Source: Massarina eburnea CBS 473.64 (taxonomy: Eukaryota > Ascomycota > Dothideomycetes > Pleosporales > Massarinaceae). Taken from it: a stretch of 64,000 nucleotides of DNA. The position numbers were made by a program, and so were the translations under genes. Numbering within the stretch: position 1 is the first letter of the stretch; each line of letters opens with the position of its first letter. This document shows positions 52,555 to 64,000 of the stretch, one piece after another. The stretch is taken from NCBI GenBank assembly GCA_010093635.1, contig MU006787.1:160374-224373 (forward strand), read 5' to 3'. Under the pieces are notes generated by a model. It searched no databases, was not told the origin of the DNA, and saw only the letters and a list, made by a program, of their open reading frames with translations.

Positions 52555-54910
52555 TTAGACGACGTAAGCTTGATCCAGCTCGAGGTCATCATGTCTATTC
52601 TTCTCCTTCGGCATCATGAAGATGCTGTTGATGAATGCCAAAGCCGCCAACACGGCGACAATCATCCACACCATTTTCAAAGCCTGGATATATATGTCCA
52701 TGATCTGCTCTTTTGCAGAGCCTGCTCCACCATTAGGCGTAACGCTGATTCTGGCTACCAACGCAACGGCATCGTTGGTGTACTTTTGCGCGAATTCGGA
52801 AAAGGTCTCATTGCGCCTCAAGTTCTTCAAGAGCTCGTTTTCGAAGATGCAGGTGCCCATCGCCACGCCGACGGTTTTCCCAAGGAAATGGAAGAAGGTG
52901 TAGTTTGTGATTGTACGTCTCGCTCTGCTCTCGTCTTGAGCGGCGATGAGCTCAGAGGCTGTGTGCAAACTCGGGTAGAGGATACCGATTCCGGATCCGG
53001 AAATCATCGCAATGACGATCCAGGCTGCGTTGGAAGAGTTACGTGTGTACAGTGTTGTCAACGACACCCCAAGGACGACCAGAGCCCAACCCAACCAGAT
53101 AGCTGGAAGCCACAGGTTCCACCTACTGACTGCGATGAACGTTATCAAGACGAAGATGACGAAGGGAAGCATCCATGGCAACCAACGCACACCGGGGGGC
53201 AAAGACATGAGCTCCACCTTGGCGACCGTGAAGAAGAAAGGCTAGGTCAAAGTCAGCTCTGGCTCTTCGTCGAGACACTACTCCATCGGTATTGGAAAGG
53301 CTTCTTCTCACCATGAAGTACAAGAATGCGCCAATAACAGCGCCTTGAACAGCGGTTCCGAAAAATGTTCCCAAGCTCGTGCGGTCCATGAAGCCATCCA
53401 TGCTGATTATGGACTGGAACGGAGAGAACCACGACCAGATACAGTATACGACGAGCCCGATGATTCCGAACTGCAGCGGCAAAAGCGTGTTCGTGTGTCC
53501 CCATGTGTACAGAGAACCGCCCTGGAGTTCAGTCAGCTTCTGCGCACAGTCCATCGGGGATGTCATCCAGTTTCTCATGGCCACGCGATGTCCGTAAGCC
53601 ACGCAATATTGATAACTTACCCAACTAATTCCCAAAAGAATACCAACCAACGAGCCCCCTAGGAGAACGAATCCGAACCAGTCAAACTTTGCGAGCTTGG
53701 GTCCGATGGAGCCGGGGGTCGCGCCTTTTAGCTTCGCAAAGAAGGCGAGCACAACTGTCGCGACGATGCAGAAAGGCAGATTGATCCAAAAGATCCAGCG
53801 CCATTGTCCATTCTGGGCCAACTCTTCACCTATCGCGGGCCCAGTCACTGCGCCGATGGCCCAGCTGTATTTTGTTAGACGGAGAGCACGGATCTCAAAT
53901 ATAAGGCAAACACTTACATGGCGCCGAGAGCAGTATTCAATCGGCGTTTGTCCAAAGGAGATACGAGGTCTGAGGCAATGAGGTCAGACAGCAAGAAGAT
54001 ACCACCGGCTCCGATGCCTTGTACTGAGCGACCGAAGTGCAAAACGTGAAGGTTTCCCGCGATGCCGGCGATGAATGATCCAGCACTGAAAGCGACAAGG
54101 CTGGTGATAAGCATGGGCTTTCTGCCAAAGATGTCTGCGAACGCGGAGAAAAGCGGCAGGAAGGTAGTCGCTGCAACGAGAAAGGAGACGCCGAGCCAAA
54201 AGGACTGGATGGCCGAACCATGGAGAACAAAGGAAATAGTCTACGGTCTCATTAGCATTCCGCACCTATCGTGCAAACATCGAACGTACCGGCAGCGTGA
54301 TCGATATAACAGTCACGTCCCAAGCAATGACGATGTTGGCCAGGAGCAGACACGCGGCGGTAACGTAAAACCTCCAATCGATATCACCGATGCACTCCTC
54401 GACTTCCACCTTTGTGAGCGCATCAGTGCTTATCCTCTTCATGTTGTCTGCAAAACTCAAATTCGAACTTCTCTTCGAGCTCCGCCGACTCTTCTTCCCC
54501 GATCGCGAAGAAGTCTTCTCGCTCTTCACATCGGCATTGACATCCAAAACGCTCAATTTACTCCTCCCAAGCCCCTTGGGTGTCTCACTCCTCCCATTAT
54601 TCACCGGGCTCTTTGAGCTTTCGCACAGGCTACGATGCTCCGAATCTATCGCATCGAACGTGAAGCGGTCGGGCACTGGCGTTCTCCTAGGGCCTTCGAG
54701 AAATTGCGAAAAGCGCTCTGGTTCGCTGTTGGGGGGGATAGCGAATTGCAAATGCGCTGCTTGTCGCTCGTTGAGGTTGGTGATAAATTGTGCGGCGCCG
54801 GCGGGCTCGGGTGAATGTGTTCGTGTAGGTTGTGTATAGGCTGGGGACGGTTTCTTTGCAATGAGTGTGGTGCTGTCGAAGGCCGATGATGCATTTGTCA
54901 AGATCGTCAT
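52555..54910 (-). CDS. MFS multidrug-type efflux carrier (DHA2-like)
   Basis: Five exons on the minus strand (54910-54290, 54240-53918, 53864-53621, 53521-53312, 53241-52555) give 694 aa. A long cytosolic N-terminus of about 180 residues is Ser/Arg/Lys-rich (GKKSRRSSKRSS). About 13-14 membrane spans follow. Family signs: WDVTVISITLP in span 1, FADIFGRKPML (loop 2-3 motif A), LHFGRSVQGIGAGGIFLLSDL, and AIGAVTGPAIGEELAQNGQWRWIFWINLP (motif C region). Such carriers export drugs, toxins or siderophores. No biosynthetic cluster adjoins it, so cargo is unknown. The intron at 53522-53620 is 99 nt and stop-free in frame. Confidence 0.85.
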
Positions 54911-56799
54911 TTTTGCTCTTCTTCTTGGTTCGAAGCTTCTATTGCCTATGTCGACATCATATAGCAACGAACAGCAGCATCCAAACCCGACACTATACAA
55001 TGGTCGTCAAAAGGAACGAAATTCCGAATAGAAAGGTGAAACCGTGCAAGACAATCCCCGGGCGCCTGGGAAACATATACCATAGCTCCAGAGCTGTGCG
55101 CACCTACCTACGTGCGTCGCCGGGCAGGAGACCAGGTTCTGAGGTTCAGCGTCTGACAGACTGTGCCTTTCGGACTACAGTTTTTTTTAGCGCTGTGCCG
55201 AATCAGGAGAGTCTACGGGCTTGTGGCTCCCCACATGGGGCCAAGATCTTACACGACGTGAGGAAGTCATCCCTGCGCCCACGAGTCCGACGTCCATCTT
55301 TGGGCTAGTAGAGACCAAGATGTTAGATTTAGAACATACGCTGGCGAAGAAGTCATTGGATGGCGCGCATAAACCCGACAGGGGAAAGTCGTTCAACCAG
55401 CCCGCGATGCAAAGGTGGTGGTGTTTAGCTCTCGTACGGACAACGCCGAGGCCACCTCATCTGCATGTAAAAGCCCCTTGCAGGAGATTCCCCCATACTT
55501 GCGTGACCTGCGTATCGCATAGATTTGTACTACTGTATGTGCTGTTCGTATCCTGCGCGGGCCGTGTAACGGGTGACATTGTCTCCCGATCAAGTATTCC
55601 TCCAACTTGCATCTTCATGACCTGCCGCCCAGCGGTGAAGTAGAAGGCTGAGTATCTAGTCACCGGCAACAGTAAGCTAGCTCTTTGAATCCTTTACGCC
55701 ATTCACGATCTATCGTTTCTACATACTGTCACCTTTCGCACATATGCAAGGTCCGTACATATACTACACTCCCGAGACTCTGGGCCATCGGAAGAGCAAC
55801 CTCGCATGCTCGTTTATGTAGGTACTCAGCCCCATGTCTTTTACATCCCCGATACTCTCGCTTGTGCCGTCATCCTATGGCCATGTAATTTCCTTAGGCC
55901 AGTCTTTTCATCTCTCTTAGATTACTTTGTCGGTTTCTTGGTTGGCAGTGCGTAACTTGCTCGCCATCAACATGCCATGAATGCAGAGAAGAAATAATGT
56001 GATGGAGGGGTGCGGATGAATTAAAGGTGTGGAGGGGTGCGGTGCGGTACGTTGTGTGGTTGTCTCGGGGACTTTGAAGAACCTCGCCGTGGCTAGGTTT
56101 GGCGAGATGCAGGGATCGTCCCATCTCCTTAGCGATCGGACTTCGTCACTTGGCCTGGGGCTCAGCGCGTGAGGCTGGACCGAGGTATGATCCTGGTGAT
56201 CCTGACTGTTTCCTTATGTAACGTTCCTCTCTATCGTGTGCTTCACTGTATTAGATAAAAGAGTTGTTCAGCCTTGCCATTTTTAGCCTTGCCATTCATG
56301 ATACAGTCTCTATTTTGCAAGGTGTGCGTTTGGACTTGAACACTATGGATTCAGAAGGACGCGTGCTTGAGAAACCACTAATGTTACGTACATACTACAC
56401 GTATATAAAGAAACGCAGAGAAGGCTCGAGTGCTTCCATGATCGCCGACAAAAGGTGACAATCCCATTCTTTTGTCTATCATTCTTTCTTTTCGGTCGTT
56501 ATTATTAATCCCTCATTGTTTCTTTGGCAAAATACAAATATAGAACTGTCGACTGAGGTGCAGAAAGCGATGTACGAAGCCCCGCTCTGCATCAAAATCT
56601 CGGGTAATACAAGGCTTCGCCTCCATAAGCTGTAGTCAACGCAGCCTTTCCCATTGGAAACCAAAAGCCTCAATATATCCATATCGGCGAATCTCATTCT
56701 CTGCGACAATACTTAAATTCACGGCGTCCCCACATGTTCACTGCTATACCCAAGTCCCCCAATGCTGACGGCGTATAACGACGCTCTATACGCACAATA
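54911..56799. other. Intergenic, 1.9 kb
   Basis: Upstream of the MFS carrier and of a small membrane-protein candidate. Short frames on both strands lack splice support or domains. No repeat or element identified. Confidence 0.4.
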
Positions 56800-57069
56800 A
56801 TGGCGAAGCTTCCCCTAGGCGTCGACTTCTTCAAGATACCATATCAGCCCGCTCCCGATGCTTACAAATCTGATTTACTTAAACTCTCTGACCTCATGAA
56901 TCCGTTTATCGGAGTTATCGCCGCGATGATACTGTTGATGATTATTTGTATTGTTCTGAGACTTGTAGCCGCGAAGAGTAAAAACGAAGGTTGGAATGCC
57001 AACGTATGTGATAGTTTTCGAGTTCATTGCATATACATAGACATCATTTGGGGCCGCCCGGGACACTAA
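56800..57069 (+). CDS. Candidate small single-span membrane protein
   Basis: An unspliced frame of 89 aa. One strong membrane segment (IGVIAAMILLMIICIVLRLV) follows a 35-residue soluble N-terminus. A GTATGT donor follows codon 68 (WNAN). Splicing to an acceptor at 57108 would end the protein as KAFLTVS (75 aa). No family recognised, and expression is unproved. Confidence 0.35.
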   Translation: MAKLPLGVDFFKIPYQPAPDAYKSDLLKLSDLMNPFIGVIAAMILLMIICIVLRLVAAKSKNEGWNANVCDSFRVHCIYIDIIWGRPGH

Positions 57070-57619
57070 AGAGCGATGGCAAGGAATCAACTGCTTTCGA
57101 GCCATTAGAAGGCCTTCTTAACTGTTAGTTGAGCAACTACATTGGCGTGCGAACTCTCTCTCTTAATCAGTTTGCACTAGGGTTATCTGAGTGTCGTGAC
57201 ATTCAACTTTCCCCAAGGGGGTAGACCCTGCATTTCATCCCCCACGTCATTGCGTAATCCTACTACTGTACTCTTTATAATTACAAGGGGGGTTAACAAT
57301 GGCCCGGTTCCCCGTAGAGATAACGCTCTCCGTGCATAGTAGCGGTCAGAACCCCGCGTATCAAGGCCGCCAATTAAGCACGAATGATATTGTGCATGCG
57401 ACTTCGCAGCCAGACCCGTGCCAATGAATTGATGCATGTTTCCAGTCACCCACATCTTGCTAAGGCGGTTCCGGCTCCGTTCAGTATTCGAGAGCAATCA
57501 TCTAGATCGAGCATCCTGCCGTGATCGGGGGCGAAAATGATGTGATATTGGGGAACCTACATTCTCATGTGAGGGGTAGTTGAACATCACATATCTTAGG
57601 TCTGATAACGCAGTTAGAG
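57070..57619. other. Intergenic
   Basis: A 550-bp stretch before the histidine acid phosphatase, holding its promoter. No gene seen. Confidence 0.4.
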
Positions 57620-59427
57620 ATGGCATTTAAAGCTCTTTCGAAAGAAGAAACCTACCAACATTACCCAGAAGGGTTGAAGCTCGAAGGAGCCCATATTGTG
57701 AGTACCCTACCCTGTTTGCATATACCATGGTATACCACTTCATAGGACCCTAACTTATCTATCTTAGTTTTTCCGTCATGGTAGGTGTATACCAAAAAAG
57801 ACGTTAGATTTTAATCAAACGCCAGGAGCGCGAACACCTACATGGCCATTATTTATGGTAGCAGGCTTGCCAGTTTGTGAGTACATCTCACTCCTTAGCA
57901 ACCTGCAATTAACGAACACTGTTAGATTGGCCTCTCTGCTCCGGTGCTCGCGATATGCCTGCCACTGTCTATCTCGATGGGGGCAACGGGTCTCAACAAG
58001 GTGTCTTTCTATGGAAACATGTGATTGAAAGAGTTCGGAAGGACGATGGGCCTGACGTGTCAAGCTCAGATTTCAACCTTTGGTACGTCCTGATACCCTC
58101 ATGCTATGTTCGCCAATCACTCACATTTTTGTAGCAATCATGGTGAATTGACAGACCGCGGACGTACTTCCATGGTGCAGCTCGGCCACGACCTCCGAAT
58201 GCAGTACATTACAAATCTGTCACTTCTTCCTTCGGTACTATCCCATCCATCTACCGTATACTTTCGTTCTTCTCCAATCCCAAGGGCCTTGGAAAGCCTG
58301 CAGCATGTGGTATGGAGCATGTTCCCTCCAGAATCGCGTGCACCAGAATTTGGACCTGTGACAATTGTGCAGAGAGGGGAGCGACATGAAACACTCTTGC
58401 CGAATGAGAACTTTTGCGCCCGGTTTATTCAGCTATACAAAGCGTACACAAATCGGACCTCCGAGCGTTGTGAGTATTTCAATTCTCGAGAATATCCATC
58501 CTATAGCTCTTGGTTGTCGCATGGACCATGCATCTAACGAGCTACGCAGGGGACAATTCCGACGAAATGGCATATATCAACGCTCTCATTGGCAAGCATA
58601 TACCTCATAAGCCCATAAAATTAGCCGGAACCCCCAGGATCCACGCAATCGATGACGGAATCACCTCAACTCTAGCTACAGACAAAGCTAGCGGCGTACG
58701 GCTACCAGAAGCGTTCTACGATAAAAGGCTGGGATTAATTTTAGATCGCCTAGCTTATGAAGAGGAATTTGGTGGCTATAGCGAGAATAAGGAGCTGAGA
58801 ACAGTTGGCATCGGAGCAATGCTGGGGGACGTCGTTGAGAGGATGGTATCCCAAATTGAGCATAACGCATGCTCTAACCCCAATTCAACCTCACGTGATG
58901 ACGATAGCAAGGCAGATGCTGGTATAGAAGCCAAGGCCACAAAATTATGGTTATACGGTTCACACGATACCACCCTCGGAGCCACCATGGCAAGCCTCGG
59001 CGCCGACAAGTCCATAGAGGGAGAACGTCGATGGCCATCGTACGGATCCGTCGTCGCAATCGAACTCTTCCGGGATGCCCAATCCAAGGAAACCACTCCC
59101 CAACCTCTTTCGCGCTGGCCCTCGCTGTCCCTATCTCGCCAAAGTCATCGTCCTATATCTCGTACGCCGACCTCGCAGCTCTCGGAGGCCCAGAAATCGC
59201 GTCTCCAGAATTACTACGTACGCCTTCGATATAACAACCGTTCGCTAGCTATTCCGGGATGCAAGGTAGCGGGTAAGAATTGGAATGGCGATGAGGCCTT
59301 TTGCACGCTGGAGGCGTTCAAAGACATTGTGGATCAATTTACGCCGGTCAATTGGCAGAAAGAGTGTGTAGAGAGTTTGGATAGGGGATTACCGGATAGA
59401 GTGGAGCCGGCGGGTTTTATTGTATAG
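57620..59427 (+). CDS. Histidine acid phosphatase family protein
   Basis: Six exons (57620-57697, 57768-57780, 57826-57876, 57926-58082, 58135-58469, 58550-59427) give 503 aa. Exon 2 is 13 nt. The catalytic motif FFRHGARTP (residues 27-35) appears only after joining exons 2 and 3, since the Gly codon is split. The proton-donor motif is SHDTTLG in the last exon. GELTDRGRTSMVQLGHDLR and VYFRSSPIPRALES are also typical of the family. No signal peptide is seen, unlike secreted phytases and acid phosphatases, so a cytosolic or mitochondrial member is likely. Substrate is unknown. Confidence 0.88.
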
Positions 59428-60702
59428 AATGGCTATGGTAAATGGTTGTGGTATACAAGGTATGATATCCTTTTGGAGTTTCTTCACAAACATAGACACA
59501 CGTAAGAACTACGTCAGTCTAGGAACCGCAGCAAATTCTTGGAAATCCTGCGAAACAAATACATTCGAGTTCACTTTACTACTAAATCTACGTACTTCTC
59601 TGCCTTCTATCCATTTACTAGCTTCTCTTCAACATTTCGAGAACGAAAGGGTTGTACTAAACCTAGCCTTGTGTCTTAATCGACTTATGTATGGAGGCAT
59701 ATTTTAATCGCATAGAGGAACTATATCTACTTGTAGTTTAATCCCTATGTCCCCCTCCAGCAAACCTACCACTAATCGCGACATCGAAAATCTTGGAGTA
59801 TGGTTTATAAACAAGAGTACTCTATGAATTATAATTGCTAATATGCTTATTGATAACGTGGTGATACTCTTCGCCGTCGAGACACAAATGAACTGATTGC
59901 TTTCTCCAGTCCAATGAGCGAAGAACAATTTTGAATGCTCATGTATAGTATTTCACACCTGTGTATTCTAGCACTGCAGATTTGCTGTCTCCAGTGTAGT
60001 GCAGTGTAGTCTCTATACTTCTGCACTTCACCCTTTTTCTCGCCCGGTCAATCCTCCGACTGAACTCACTGTTATTAGCATGTTAAGACTATTCTGGTCC
60101 TATATTAAGCCCTGGACGCAGGGCGGTGTCGTTCGGGCAATTAACACGTCGAATCGACTACCAGTTGTAGTTCCAAACAGAATTCCGGGGTGAGAGAATG
60201 GAGGAGAACAGACCGATAGGTGGGTGGAGCACGACGCACCTGCATTTGCGAAGTGCGAACAGTTTGCGAATTGCGAATAAGGTGTTTCATGTTCAGCCCT
60301 GAAGTGGCGTTGCGGCTAGATGCATACCATGTTCAGCTCTGATAGAGATCTCGCCTCATCCCAGCTTCTGCTAGGCACGATATACTAGTCTAGCTCTAGT
60401 ATAGGTTAGCATTGTTGTAGCTACATTGACGCTAATAATGTAAACTTCGGAACGAACCTCAGCCTCAAGCCATGCATGTCTTGAGTTTACTTAGCGCATG
60501 GGCAAGGCTAGCTTTGGTGCGCGCTATGGAGGGAGGGAAATGAGTTAGTGTATAGCCCAGATTTTGAATATAAATATGCGATAATTGCATCCAAGAGCAA
60601 ACTCGACCTCGATTGCAGTTAGTACTCACGTCTTCTTTGAACCTCCTTTTCCCAAAACCATCCCAAAATAAGCAAACCTCAACTTCTCCAGTTTCTTTTA
60701 AG
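59428..60702. other. Intergenic, 1.3 kb
   Basis: AT-rich, no supported gene. A short direct repeat (GTAGTGCAGTGTAGT-like) lies near 59995-60010. Confidence 0.4.
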
Positions 60703-61737
60703 ATGAGCAGCTCAAGTGGTTGTGAAGCCGACACTCAGAAGGACTTCCTGGACCAAATCGCGTTCTACGGCACGGTTATCTCTATCACTGTTCTTTGGTG
60801 GGCCATACCAGTCGTGACCAAAATCAAAAAACCGTCGTTTATCCTCAAAGCAATAGCATGGTCCGCAGCGCGGGCATCCCAACCAGGATCGGCTGCCCTC
60901 TTTGCCATCAAAGGCAGTGCAACACCCGAGGAGCGACTGGGACTCTACTACAATGGTATGGCGATCCATGGGGCGGATGAGGAACCTATGCCTTGGTACA
61001 TGATAGGTGTAAACCTTTTCATGGACGCGGCTTTTTCACTTTTCCCCGCGATACAACTTCTATTCAAGCACACCAACTGCGATTCCGACGACCTTTGGGC
61101 GAGCTTAGCACCGCAGTTCTGGTACTACCCCTCCGTTCCAACCGCAGTATTTGGGATTTGGATTATATTTGATGCGAAACTTTTCAAGTTGAGCTGGAGA
61201 TCGTCGCGTCTTGTTGGCTTCACGTTATTAATCGCAATCGGCCTGATTCTGACCGTTCCTCCAATCGTGTCAGCGTCAAAACAGGGCGCCCAGGCGTCAG
61301 CAATGCTGTTGCCACTCGTCACCTACGTTGGGATGAGTGTAGCCTATACCCTGGGATCCTCATGGGACACTTCGATATCGGCCAGACTCAAAGCATTGCT
61401 CTGGGCGGTCTTCGCTGCACTTTACGCTGTCCTGGCACGGAACTTTGGTATTTTCTTTGCCGCCTTTTACAATACGGACGACGACAACTCAGATCCACTG
61501 CTGACGCTGTATCTCCCGGAAGATGTCAATAGGAAAGTCTTTGGAATTTGGTATTTGATTATGGGTATTATATGTTCCTTATTCAGTGTTTGGGGCCTTC
61601 TTATGAAAGGAGGGCCGAGAGAGTATCTGGGGACGGTGGTATTACAGATGTATGGATTGACCGAAAACGTCGAGGCAGCGCATCCAAAAGAACCACTACA
61701 ACAGGAACAGGAAGTGGTTGAAATGTCAACAACTTAG
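60703..61737 (+). CDS. Polytopic membrane protein, unknown function
   Basis: Single exon of 344 aa from the ATG at 60703; the longer frame to 60613 lies in the leader. About seven hydrophobic spans are visible, for example FYGTVISITVLWWAIPVV, MIGVNLFMDAAFSLFPAI, LVGFTLLIAIGLILTVPPIV, AMLLPLVTYVGMSVAYTL, and VFGIWYLIMGIICSLFSVWG near the C-terminus. The tail is Glu/Gln-rich and soluble. No transporter signature is seen. It resembles anonymous lineage-specific membrane proteins of filamentous ascomycetes. Confidence 0.7.
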   Translation: MSSSSGCEADTQKDFLDQIAFYGTVISITVLWWAIPVVTKIKKPSFILKAIAWSAARASQPGSAALFAIKGSATPEERLGLYYNGMAIHGADEEPMPWYMIGVNLFMDAAFSLFPAIQLLFKHTNCDSDDLWASLAPQFWYYPSVPTAVFGIWIIFDAKLFKLSWRSSRLVGFTLLIAIGLILTVPPIVSASKQGAQASAMLLPLVTYVGMSVAYTLGSSWDTSISARLKALLWAVFAALYAVLARNFGIFFAAFYNTDDDNSDPLLTLYLPEDVNRKVFGIWYLIMGIICSLFSVWGLLMKGGPREYLGTVVLQMYGLTENVEAAHPKEPLQQEQEVVEMSTT

Positions 61738-62293
61738 CCGCACGCCTTCACTGTACGGAGAGAAGAAAGACAACAGGGATTATAGATGTCGTTAACCGAC
61801 GTTGAGTAAAATTGCGACATGTAGACCGAATGATTTTTTTTTACAGTTATTGGGAAGCTGTAGCACATGTAGAAGTTGTAATATGGGAAATGTACTTGTT
61901 ATGTAGTATTATTGAGGAACATTCGTGTTTCTCTATAGACTTTCAATCAATTTAGTTCCCAAATCCATTACCCACACACCTTTGTCCGCACTCTAAGAGC
62001 GCATAGACAGTAACACATTCCTCCTCAAGGCGTGGAAGATACTCGCCGATTAGACTACCAGTGCATTATCAAAGCTATCTTTTGACACTCAAAGGAATAT
62101 AATAAAACTATGTGCATGTAAAATACCCAACCGATCGAAAATTAAGGCATACACTAGCTAGTGTGCTCCTATACCTTCGCGGACATGCATGGTCAAAGCA
62201 CTATTGGATCCTAAAACTGCGGCGAGAAGGACTTAATCGTATGATTAAGTATCTTCGTCAAACTGAGAATGAAGCTCGTACAAGCTAGGGGCT
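61738..62293. other. Intergenic between convergent 3' ends
   Basis: AT-rich with a T run near 61832-61841. No gene seen. Confidence 0.45.
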
Positions 62294-63983
62294 TTACAAA
62301 GCCTTCCGTAGGAAGTCTATCATAGACATCCTACGTCTATTTCCTGTACCATCACCGCTACCATTACTGTTGCTCTTCAGTGTGGTATAGGAATGCACTG
62401 GCTCCATTTCTTTCTTCTTATATTCATTCCACCACCACCAACATAAGATGGTGATAGCTGTTACAGGTAACGTAGTCACCACCCAAAGCCACCATAATCC
62501 CGTGACTTCGAAGGATGTCATTTTGGACGTAGATTCAAAGATACCGGCGCTTAGTACGCTCTACCATATGATTAGCATGAAGACATAGCAGCTGACGGAC
62601 TTGGCTTACAGCAATGAAAGTCCCGGGTAGGAAGACCATAGTCAAGAGCGCAATCGCACTCATACTCGTACTATCCCTTTTCATGTCTAATGCCAACTCG
62701 ATGCTGTTCAACGCATCCGTCTGCGTGTTGAAGTGGAAGATCAAATTCATCACTGTATCCTTTCGGCCTCTGTAGTTTAGAAACCACATTTTCTGTTTCT
62801 CCATGCTCGCGATTAGATGGCTTGTCATGTCTAGCGTCCGTTGTCTCAACCTTCCTTTGTTTGAAACGTTGAGCTTCAAAGCCATTTCATGCACGCCTCG
62901 CGCCGTGTACAAGAAGACGTGGGCGTTGGCGAGATGAGATTCCACGCTTTGTGCCATTACCTGGATGTTTTTTAACCAGACAGCGATTTTTTGCCGATCT
63001 CGTTGTTCGATTCCGGCGAGGTGATCGTCCACTTCATTCACAATGGACCACTGGAAGCGCCGGAATTTCTCGACATGCCACTTCGACGTTTCGAAGTTAA
63101 GGTTGGAGATTGTGGCATGTAGGTCAAGGGGGCTGTCGAGCAGGATGTTACTGATATGATGTTGTGCGCTGTGTCGGCTCAAGGTCTCTAACTGCTTAAG
63201 CAGAGAGAGGATGACTTTATCCTGGGGTTTGTGTGAGATGATGTAGACGATGAGGTCGCGCTGGACGTCGTATCTCATATATACAGATAGAGGGGCGCCC
63301 TGAGCTTGTAGATTCCACCGCGGATGCTGGCAGAAAAAGTCGCAGTCAAGAAGACTTCCATGCTCTTCATGCCATCGAGGCTGTGGAGCCCAGTAGTCGG
63401 GCCGACCCAGAAGATTCTGCAGGAATGCTGGGTTCAGCTGCAGTGAACTGAACATTTCTTCCACACTTTGCTCAGTCATCGGTATTGAACATCTGAACGA
63501 TGCATCGCTTGTTGTATTGGTCAAGGGGACGAAGAACACGAGCGCTCTTCGGGTCGAACCTATTGGGTGCGACTGCTGCATTGACGATATGGCAGGTACA
63601 TTGACACATCTCTCACTCGCATCTCTGAGCAGTATGCTGAGACTGCTTTGATTGAGTGACAGCCATTCCGCTCCACTACTTTCGACAGAAAAGCATTCCA
63701 GTGAGGTCTCGAAGTGAAAATTGGCAGTGTTGCAGATATGTTTTCGATATATAATCCCGGAGAACATATCTTGGAGCGAGTCAATCGCTGAGAACGGGTA
63801 GCGTGTTGTATCCACATCGTAATCGTAGTCCAATTCATTGACTTCGGCTTCGTTTCCATCGGCATGTCGCCATTGATGCTGGCCATCTCTAGAGATTGGC
63901 CGAGCTTCAATGTTGTGATCAACCAGGGTGGCCTCCAGCTTCGAGAATTCGGGCCCGTCTTTCACATCTGGGATCACAGTCAT
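62294..63983 (-). CDS. CorA-like divalent-cation transporter
   Basis: Two exons, 63983-62610 and 62560-62294 (49-nt intron, phase 0), give 546 aa. The large N-terminal soluble domain and a long helical region (DRQKIAVWLKNIQVMAQSVESH) match fungal CorA-like proteins. The pre-membrane segment SMSAIALLTMVFLPGTFIA is the hallmark of the first transmembrane helix in this family. After splicing, a second span (LWWLWVVTTLPVTAITILC) and WWWNEYKKKE follow. The canonical GMN loop is replaced by a divergent loop, as in many fungal relatives, so Mg2+ selectivity is uncertain. The start lies only 17 nt from the window edge but the ATG at 63983 is credible. Confidence 0.82.
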
Positions 63984-64000
63984 TTTGGTGTGGATAGTTT

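Noticed and set aside
1..64000. CRISPR array, prophage or bacterial operon features
   Set aside because: Spliceosomal introns throughout show eukaryotic nuclear DNA; no regularly spaced repeat-spacer array seen.

Overview
The window is nuclear DNA of a filamentous ascomycete (Pezizomycotina; I lean to Dothideomycetes, but that rests on gene content and style only). Coding regions are cut by many short GT-AG introns, nearly all 43-106 nt. The gene families are typically fungal: a CFEM/GPI protein, Zn(II)2Cys6-type cysteine clusters, a PtaB/Mfg1 LIM-binding protein, a Jlp1-like sulfonate dioxygenase and DAL5- and DHA2-type MFS carriers. I reconstructed 28 protein-coding genes by joining frames at splice sites and checking phase. 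No rRNA, tRNA, CRISPR array or intact transposon was seen.

Layout. 0-8 kb: four lineage-type genes (a cysteine/histidine protein, a His-rich membrane protein, a six-exon BTB/POZ protein, a coiled-coil protein). 8.3-10.4 kb: nine-exon anthranilate synthase component I (TRP2). 11-15 kb: a CFEM/GPI surface protein and a disordered protein with a C-terminal zinc ribbon. 15.2-22.8 kb: five adjacent oxidoreductase genes: myo-inositol oxygenase (MIOX), an aldo-keto reductase, a KduD-like SDR, a zinc polyol-type dehydrogenase and an IolG-like Gfo/Idh/MocA dehydrogenase. 23.3-26.8 kb: cytosolic leucyl-tRNA synthetase, with three tandem Gcn4/CpcA-type TGACTCA sites in its promoter. 27-32.9 kb: two convergent genes whose coding ends overlap, then a gene-poor, repeat-rich stretch. 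32.9-39.1 kb: PtaB/MFG1-type regulator and V-ATPase subunit B (VMA2). 39.7-44.2 kb: a divergent sulfonate dioxygenase / anion-symporter pair. 44.9-49.4 kb: a multi-cluster cysteine protein and a histidine phosphatase ending in a PCNA-interacting (PIP) box. 50-64 kb: a GPI-type Ser/Thr-rich protein, a DHA2-type MFS carrier, a histidine acid phosphatase, a polytopic membrane protein and a CorA-like cation transporter.

How genes work together. The strongest system is the 15.2-22.8 kb block. MIOX makes D-glucuronate from inositol. The other four enzymes have the folds and cofactor motifs expected for the fungal route D-glucuronate -> L-gulonate -> 2-keto-L-gulonate -> L-idonate -> 5-keto-D-gluconate -> D-gluconate. 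The window therefore appears to hold most of an inositol-to-gluconate pathway as one physical cluster. A second functional pair at 39.7-44.2 kb looks like sulfonate import plus desulfonation, matching yeast Soa1 and Jlp1. Functions are assigned from motifs and family knowledge; none is proved by the sequence alone.
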